Positions 58,903 through 64,000 of a stretch of 64,000 nucleotides of DNA are shown here, in pieces. The DNA comes from Bacteroidales bacterium (GTDB taxonomy: Bacteria > Bacteroidota > Bacteroidia > Bacteroidales > UBA932), in the NCBI GenBank assembly GCA_020026275.1, contig JAHHQQ010000003.1, positions 67,387 to 131,386 of the forward strand. The letters are read 5' to 3'. Position 1 is the first letter of the stretch, and every line of letters starts with the position of its first letter. The translations under genes were made by a program, and so were the position numbers. The notes beneath the pieces were generated by a model that was given only the letters and a program-made list of their open reading frames with translations, did no database searches and had not been told where the DNA came from.

Positions 58903-60603
58903 ATGAAAAAAATACATTTCATATTGACGGCCATACTAATCACAATGGCATCATGTCAGAAACCGGAATACATCAACCCTACGGCAGAACGTCAAGGCAT
59001 AACAAGCCTGACAGCCTATTTTACATCAGGGAAATTCATCGACCAACAACTTGGGAAATTGACTGTAACAGATCCGGAAGCTGAAAGGTTCGAGATTCCA
59101 ATTCCCTGGTTCTATCCAGAAGAAAGCAATGACCAGACTCTGACTCAAATGACAAGAGTGCGTTTAAGAGCAGAGCTTGCCAATAACTGCAGCATCAGTC
59201 CTGCATTGACGATTGTTGATCTTCTTCAAGAAAATCACTATACTTTTACCAACGCCCAAGGACAATCTCGGGACATCATCATTACTGGAAAGCGAATCAA
59301 GTCAAGTAAAGCTGACATGATGTCCATGACACTTGCCGGTCCAGCGCCTATTGAAGGATTTATCGACAATGACAACCACGAAGTTTACCTGTTCACCATT
59401 GAAGATATAAACGGAAGAAAAGCGCAAATCACGACTTCTGCACATGCTTCAGTAAAAGGAGGACAAGCAGTGGAAGGAAAGAACAACACATTCGAATTGC
59501 CGGTTGCAGACTACAACAGCATCCAAAAAATAACATTAATTGCCCATGATGGAAGTGAAATCGAATATACCATCACTAAAAAAATCCCATCAAAAATTCC
59601 TTCAGGATTCAATGAGAGTTCTGCAAAAAAACTTTTCAACATTGAACCTGTCAGCCGCTTCGGTGCTCCGGACTACACCTCTCAAGTACATCTTTCTATA
59701 GCCGCCGCGAATGGCAAGCTGGCCGTATGCTATGGAAGCGAGAGACCAGTAATCTATCTTGACGGACAAACTGGGGAGAAGCTTGGAGAAGTAATTACAG
59801 GAGATGCTGTCGCTGATGCCATAACGAACGACGAGGCGGGAAACATACTCTTCATCAATCATCTCAAGACGACAGGAACATTTAAAATCTATCGTTCAAA
59901 AGATATGTCCAAGACTCCTGAACTACTATTTTCAGTAAGCAATACAGAGAATCTTCCTGCCGGATATCACATCAAAGTGACAGGGAATGTCGATAAAAAT
60001 GCAATAATTGTGATTACACATGAAGGAGTAGAAGGAGCCACATATGCCGGCAGTTATATCAGCATTGCAATAGAAGGCGGCAAGGTGAAATCTTCAAAAA
60101 CCACGAACCTTATTCCTCTCGGAATACAATGGGGAACAGCACCTGTTCATGCCGCCAAAGTGATCCCGACAACAGAAAACAATACAGATGCTGTGATGCT
60201 TTGCTATTATTCAGACAACAAAATAACTTATGTGGAAAACCAGAAAATCGTAGCGAAAACAGAAGAAATGACGGCAAACTCCAACTTCAATACGAACTGC
60301 ATGGATAGCAAGACATTCAACAATGCCATTTATGCTGCACATCTTGTAACAAGTCATTTCCCTATGTGGGGATGTGGGCCTCAATTGTTCATTTACGATA
60401 TAACCACTCCAGAGTCTATCAAGGAAATGAAACCTGCATTTTTGGACAATACAATAGAATGGCATCAGAAAGCGGCCAGCGGCTGTGCTGCCGGAGACGT
60501 CACAATGGCCATTTCTGCAGATGGATTCAAATTGTTCATTTATTACTACGATCACAACTGTGGTGTTGTAGGGGCTTATTCTGTAGATTGCGTCAAGAAA
60601 TGA
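58903..60603 (+). CDS. DUF5018-like surface lipoprotein
   Basis: 566 residues; MKKIHFILTAILITMASC, lipobox Cys18. The N-terminal half (about 20-230) consists of repeated Ig-like modules; the opening QKPEYINPTAERQGITSLTA pattern is one I associate with DUF5018. The C-terminal half (about 250-566) is repeat-rich beta sheet, probably a beta-propeller: VHLSIAAANGKLAVCYGSER, ITNDEAGNILFINHLKTTGT, and the last blade VVGAYSVDC. The same propeller-like half is found, diverged, at the C-terminus of the protein encoded at 62057. It sits where SusE/F-like binding proteins usually sit and probably binds the glycan at the surface. Confidence 0.8.
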   Translation: MKKIHFILTAILITMASCQKPEYINPTAERQGITSLTAYFTSGKFIDQQLGKLTVTDPEAERFEIPIPWFYPEESNDQTLTQMTRVRLRAELANNCSISPALTIVDLLQENHYTFTNAQGQSRDIIITGKRIKSSKADMMSMTLAGPAPIEGFIDNDNHEVYLFTIEDINGRKAQITTSAHASVKGGQAVEGKNNTFELPVADYNSIQKITLIAHDGSEIEYTITKKIPSKIPSGFNESSAKKLFNIEPVSRFGAPDYTSQVHLSIAAANGKLAVCYGSERPVIYLDGQTGEKLGEVITGDAVADAITNDEAGNILFINHLKTTGTFKIYRSKDMSKTPELLFSVSNTENLPAGYHIKVTGNVDKNAIIVITHEGVEGATYAGSYISIAIEGGKVKSSKTTNLIPLGIQWGTAPVHAAKVIPTTENNTDAVMLCYYSDNKITYVENQKIVAKTEEMTANSNFNTNCMDSKTFNNAIYAAHLVTSHFPMWGCGPQLFIYDITTPESIKEMKPAFLDNTIEWHQKAASGCAAGDVTMAISADGFKLFIYYYDHNCGVVGAYSVDCVKK

Positions 60604-62021
60604 CAAAAATGGAAATAATGAAGATGATGACAAAATTAATTCTGGCTGGAGCAATTTTAATCAGCCTGCTTTCATGCAAAAACGAGAAAGAGTATCCATG
60701 GAATCCAGACTGGGACAATAAAGAACAAATCGAAGTTCCAGATACTCTTGACAAACCAGATGATCCTGCTGCGGATATCAAAAAGAAGCCGAGATATGTA
60801 TGGATTGACGCGGCTGCAAATTTCATGGACTATGCCAATAGCGAAGAAAAAATATCAGAGGACATGAAAAAGCTCGCAGAGATTGGATTTACAGATGTAA
60901 TTGTAGACGTGAGGCCATCCGTCTCCGGTGTACTATTCAAATCAGCGACAGAAGAACCTCTCAAAAAAATTGCAGCCTGGAAAAACGGCAATTTCATATG
61001 GATAAAGAGAACAGCTGACTTCGACTATCTACAAGCATTCATTGATGCTGGACATAAAGCAGGTATCCGTGTGAATGCGGCAATGAACACTTTTACAGGA
61101 GGATGTATTGAGCCATACGGATTAGGCAATACCGGAATGTTATTTTCCCATCCAGAAAGAAAAGGATGGGCAACTGTAGCGAATACTTCTACTGGACTTG
61201 AAAACGTGATGGACTTAGATGAAAGCGGAACACGTTTTCTGAATCCAGCCAACGATGAAGTGGTAGAATATCTGCTTGATCTCATCGGAGAACTAGCCAG
61301 TTACAAAGAATTGGACGGCATAGTGCTAGACAGATGTCGTTATGATGACCATGGTCTGGGCAGCGATTTTTCAAATATTTCCAAAGAGAAATTTGAGAAA
61401 CACATTGGAAAGAAAATCGAGAGATTTCCAGACGACCTATTTGAACCAGGTTCTTCACAACTAAGCAGTCCAGTTACAGAAATACAAAAAAAATGGCTGG
61501 AATTCAGAGCAAAAAATATTCATGACTTCATTGAGAAAGCATCAGCTAAAGCCCATGAAGTAAATCCATCCATCAGATTCGGGGCTTACGTCGGAGGATG
61601 GTATTCCTCATACTATGAATCTGGTGTAAATTGGGCAAGTCCTAAATACGATCCATACCATGAAGGGCATTACAGTTGGGCGACACCTGAATATAAAAAC
61701 TACGGATATGCAGACCATTGTGACTTCATGTTTATTGGAGCATATGCTGGCACTGAAAATATCTGGGGCTCTGGAGAATGGACAATGCAAGGATTTTGCA
61801 AGAAAGCCAGAAACCTATTCAAAGGAGATGTTCCTTTTGCAGGAGGCCCAGACATTGGAAATGGGACCGGATTCGAAAATGGAGGATGTGGAAATCTGAT
61901 AAAAGATATAACTGAAGCTTGTATCAATGAATCCGACGGACTGTTCATTTTCGATCTATGCCACATCAAAATGTTTGATTATTGGAACAATTTCAGAAAT
62001 GCATTTAAAACATTCCAATAA
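60600..62021 (+). CDS. GHL10-like glycoside-hydrolase-fold lipoprotein
   Basis: 473 residues; several ATGs compete (60600 overlapping the upstream stop as ATGA, 60609, 60618); the signal MKMMTKLILAGAILISLLSC with its lipobox Cys fits any of them. The mature part starts with an acidic linker (PDTLDKPDDPAAD), then KKPRYVWIDAAANFMDYANS and the (beta/alpha)8-like pattern of the GHL10 group (PF02638): MKKLAEIGFTDVIVDVRPSV, AGIRVNAAMNTFTGGCIEPY, LDGIVLDRCRYDDHGLGSDF, HEVNPSIRFGAYVGGWYSSY. Asp residues in VLDRCRYDD are candidates for catalysis. Substrate unknown; the only enzyme-like gene in this locus. Confidence 0.8.
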   Translation: MTKMEIMKMMTKLILAGAILISLLSCKNEKEYPWNPDWDNKEQIEVPDTLDKPDDPAADIKKKPRYVWIDAAANFMDYANSEEKISEDMKKLAEIGFTDVIVDVRPSVSGVLFKSATEEPLKKIAAWKNGNFIWIKRTADFDYLQAFIDAGHKAGIRVNAAMNTFTGGCIEPYGLGNTGMLFSHPERKGWATVANTSTGLENVMDLDESGTRFLNPANDEVVEYLLDLIGELASYKELDGIVLDRCRYDDHGLGSDFSNISKEKFEKHIGKKIERFPDDLFEPGSSQLSSPVTEIQKKWLEFRAKNIHDFIEKASAKAHEVNPSIRFGAYVGGWYSSYYESGVNWASPKYDPYHEGHYSWATPEYKNYGYADHCDFMFIGAYAGTENIWGSGEWTMQGFCKKARNLFKGDVPFAGGPDIGNGTGFENGGCGNLIKDITEACINESDGLFIFDLCHIKMFDYWNNFRNAFKTFQ

Positions 62022-62056
62022 TTCTTTGAACAAAATAACCACAAATCACTTTATTT

Positions 62057-63892
62057 ATGAAACGATTCGCATTATTGATGGCAATTGCCATTACTGCAAT
62101 TGCCTGTAAAAAAGAAGAAGCTGTCATTCCCAAACTTGAATTAAAAGATCCAGATGTAGCATTGACGATTCCCGCAGAAGGAGGATTTGCGACAATCAAC
62201 TTCAATGTCAACGTGGATTGGACAGCAAAATTGAAAGAAACGGCCATCGAATGGTGCACAGTTTCCCCTGCATCAGGAAAATCAGGTACAACATCTGTAA
62301 AAGTTTACGCAGAAGAAAACACAACTGATGATAACAGAAATGCTATCGTTATACTCAAAGCCGATAAATTCGAGAAAGAAATAACTGTGACACAGCTTCA
62401 GAAAAACACCATTCAACTAGAAGGACAAAACCAATATGAGATTCCTATGAATGGCGGTGAAATCAAACTTTCTATCAACCATAATATACCCTACACAATC
62501 GAAACTCCGTCATGGATTTTGGTTTCTGAAACAAAAGCAATGACAAAAGATGAGATCTCCCTTACAGTAAAAGCTCAAGAAGAGGATGGAGCGGAACGAT
62601 TGGGCAATGTCATCATCAAAAATAATGTCAAAGATATCGAGATAAGTGTAAAACAAGCCGCTTGGGAGCCCAACTTTGAACTAAAAGATCAAATTTGCGA
62701 AATTCCCCAATCAGGAGGTGAAGCGAAATTCACCGTCTGCGCAAATATTGAATACAAGGTTGAAACATCCGACGGGAATTGGGGCGTACTAGAGCAAAAA
62801 GGAAACACATATACCTTCAAAGCCAATGAAGCCAATAATGCCTTCGGGGAACGTACTGCCAAAATCAACATCCTTCCAGTTAAAGAAAAATATAAAGACA
62901 AGGCAGTTACCCTCATCGTAATCCAAGAAGGTAAGGCAAAACTCAAATGGTCCTGTCATCCAACAGGCGACATCAAAAACTTTGAAAGCGGGAACATCTC
63001 CAGATTATCAATTCTCGGTGAAACACTTATTGTCTCAAACTATAACAAAGTACATACTCTGAGTCCTTCAAACGGGAAACAACTTGCGACAATCAATCTA
63101 CCTGAAGGTATCCATGCAGACAATATAATTACAGACGAGAAAGGCAATATTCTCGTAAGTTCAAATGCGGCGACAGCCAGTCAGATGGATATATATAAAG
63201 TGACAGATGTGAAGACTTTCGAAGCTCAGAAATTCATAGAATACAATACTGGAAGTTATTACTGTGTATCTACCGGCAACATAAGAGTCAATGGAGATAT
63301 AAACGGCGAAGCCGTAGTTGCAGCGGCCGTTGCTACTGGCAGTGACGGTGCTGTCATCGTATGGGAAGTGAAAAATGGAATTGCACAGGACATGATCTGG
63401 ACAAAAGCGCCGTATTCGGGATGGAGTTCAGAAAACCTTTGTGCAACTCCTGCCGGAAAAAAACTTGAAGACGGTCTCTACTATTTAGGATATGGAGGTG
63501 ATTATTGTCCATATTTCCTTCCATCAATCACCCCACAGGCAAACGGATGGAAAAAATTACATAATGCCACAGGTGATTCCAACTGCAACTTCAACTGTAT
63601 CTCAACTACAGAATTCAAGGGCAAAAAATACATTGCCTACACACAAGGTGCACATTTCAATTACTCAAGTCCCGCTCTTGTCATATTGGATGCAACAGAC
63701 CCTGATTCAGCCGAAGTTGTAATGAAATACAGTTTTGACAATCTCGTCAAGAGAGATGAAAATTGGGCAAACACCAACTGGACTGGTACTGGAGCATTCT
63801 CAGACGTATTGCTTACAACAACAGGAAACACCATGCACGCCTATTTCATTGATACAAATTTCAATGTTCTGGGATGTATCGAAATCCAATAA
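62057..63892 (+). CDS. Triple-BACON lipoprotein with propeller-like C-terminus
   Basis: 611 residues; MKRFALLMAIAITAIAC, lipobox Cys17. Three BACON-type domains in tandem: about 30-120 (WTAKLKETAIEWCTVSPASG ... ITVTQLQ), about 122-205 (IPYTIETPSWILVSETKAMT ... VKQA), about 207-300 (EYKVETSDGNWGVLEQKGNT ... VIQEG). The C-terminal about 310-611 is a repeated beta fold, related to the DUF5018-like neighbour: IITDEKGNILVSSNAATASQ here against ITNDEAGNILFINHLKTTGT there. Likely a surface protein binding glycan or mucin. Last gene of the locus; 45 bases after its stop the IS end begins, and no terminator is seen in between. Confidence 0.85.
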   Translation: MKRFALLMAIAITAIACKKEEAVIPKLELKDPDVALTIPAEGGFATINFNVNVDWTAKLKETAIEWCTVSPASGKSGTTSVKVYAEENTTDDNRNAIVILKADKFEKEITVTQLQKNTIQLEGQNQYEIPMNGGEIKLSINHNIPYTIETPSWILVSETKAMTKDEISLTVKAQEEDGAERLGNVIIKNNVKDIEISVKQAAWEPNFELKDQICEIPQSGGEAKFTVCANIEYKVETSDGNWGVLEQKGNTYTFKANEANNAFGERTAKINILPVKEKYKDKAVTLIVIQEGKAKLKWSCHPTGDIKNFESGNISRLSILGETLIVSNYNKVHTLSPSNGKQLATINLPEGIHADNIITDEKGNILVSSNAATASQMDIYKVTDVKTFEAQKFIEYNTGSYYCVSTGNIRVNGDINGEAVVAAAVATGSDGAVIVWEVKNGIAQDMIWTKAPYSGWSSENLCATPAGKKLEDGLYYLGYGGDYCPYFLPSITPQANGWKKLHNATGDSNCNFNCISTTEFKGKKYIAYTQGAHFNYSSPALVILDATDPDSAEVVMKYSFDNLVKRDENWANTNWTGTGAFSDVLLTTTGNTMHAYFIDTNFNVLGCIEIQ

Positions 63893-63937
63893 GACATTCT
63901 TTTCATTCCGAAATTATACAAGAGGGTGAATCAAAAG

Positions 63938-63963
63938 TGATATGCCCCCCAAAAGTTGGACGG
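63938..63963. mobile_element. Terminal inverted repeat of an IS3-family element
   Basis: TGATATGCCCCCCAAAAGTT then GGACGG has the TG start and C-run/AAAAGTTGGAC pattern of IS150-type IS3 ends. Element DNA continues to the right past the window edge, with the 3' end of a transposase reading frame on the minus strand starting 11 bases inside, so this is the transposase-distal (right) end. Confidence 0.65.
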
Positions 63964-63973
63964 TTAATATTGA

Positions 63974-64000
63974 TTAAGAGGCCTTCTTAGATTGGAATAA
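63974..64000 (-). CDS. IS3-family transposase OrfB, last residues only
   Basis: Minus-strand reading ends ...LFQSKKAS followed by TAA (63976-63974). The FQSK stretch matches the C-terminus of the relic at 47532-47543 (ASFQSK). Only eight codons and the stop are in the window; the call depends on the adjoining terminal repeat. Confidence 0.5.
   Translation of the reverse strand, partial: LFQSKKAS

Noticed and set aside
1..64000. tRNA, rRNA or CRISPR arrays
   Set aside because: No cloverleaf, rRNA core sequence or spaced repeat array was recognised on reading; a tRNAscan or Infernal run would be needed to exclude small RNAs.

Overview
The window reads as a chromosomal segment of a Bacteroidales bacterium (phylum Bacteroidota). 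The evidence is two SusC/SusD-type polysaccharide-utilisation loci, many lipoproteins with MKK...C signal peptides, BACON, FISUMP and DUF4876-like outer-surface proteins, and promoters of the Bacteroides type (-33 TTTG / -7 TAnnTTTG). Fermentative genes (pyruvate formate-lyase and its activase, pyruvate kinase) point to an anaerobe. All calls come from reading the sequence; no database search was run, so family names are recognitions, not search results.

Left block (1-14270). A minus-strand operon runs MFS sugar transporter - SusC - SusD - SusE-like - SusF-like - BACON/GH13 amylase - second GH13 amylase (cut by the window edge). It looks like a starch/maltodextrin locus: surface binding and cutting of alpha-glucan, TonB-driven import, then inner-membrane uptake. 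Divergent to it is a LytTR response regulator with no kinase beside it. Between them lie three direct repeats spaced exactly 21 bases, with the layout expected of a LytTR operator, just upstream of the predicted operon promoter. A GH20 hexosaminidase follows.

Middle-left (14341-32519). A Zn-ribbon Nudix hydrolase and YaaA are convergent. YaaA follows a 1615-residue helicase that joins a DEDD-exonuclease-like domain, a RecQ helicase and a UvrD-like SF1 helicase. Then come a stand-alone TonB receptor, a decayed maltose O-acetyltransferase, a three-gene operon (TonB receptor, DUF4876-like lipoprotein, DUF6850-like barrel) preceded by a FISUMP-type lipoprotein and a terminator/attenuator, a lipoprotein of unknown function, and an arginase-fold protein with an extra cysteine cluster.

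Middle-right (32771-53497). A TolC-HlyD-ABC2-ABC2 efflux cassette without an ATPase, pflBA, an outer-membrane beta-barrel protein, pyk, a short-chain dehydrogenase with an alpha/beta hydrolase, and a complete RND efflux operon (adaptor, pump, outer-membrane factor). Several long perfect hairpins separate these units.

Right block (54010-64000). A second, more AT-rich locus: SusC - SusD - DUF5018-like lipoprotein - GHL10 glycosidase-like lipoprotein - triple-BACON lipoprotein. It ends at the terminal inverted repeat of an IS3-family element that runs out of the window. A relic of the same kind of IS lies at 47.5 kb and a solo end-like sequence at 44.0 kb, which suggests IS-associated remodelling of this region.
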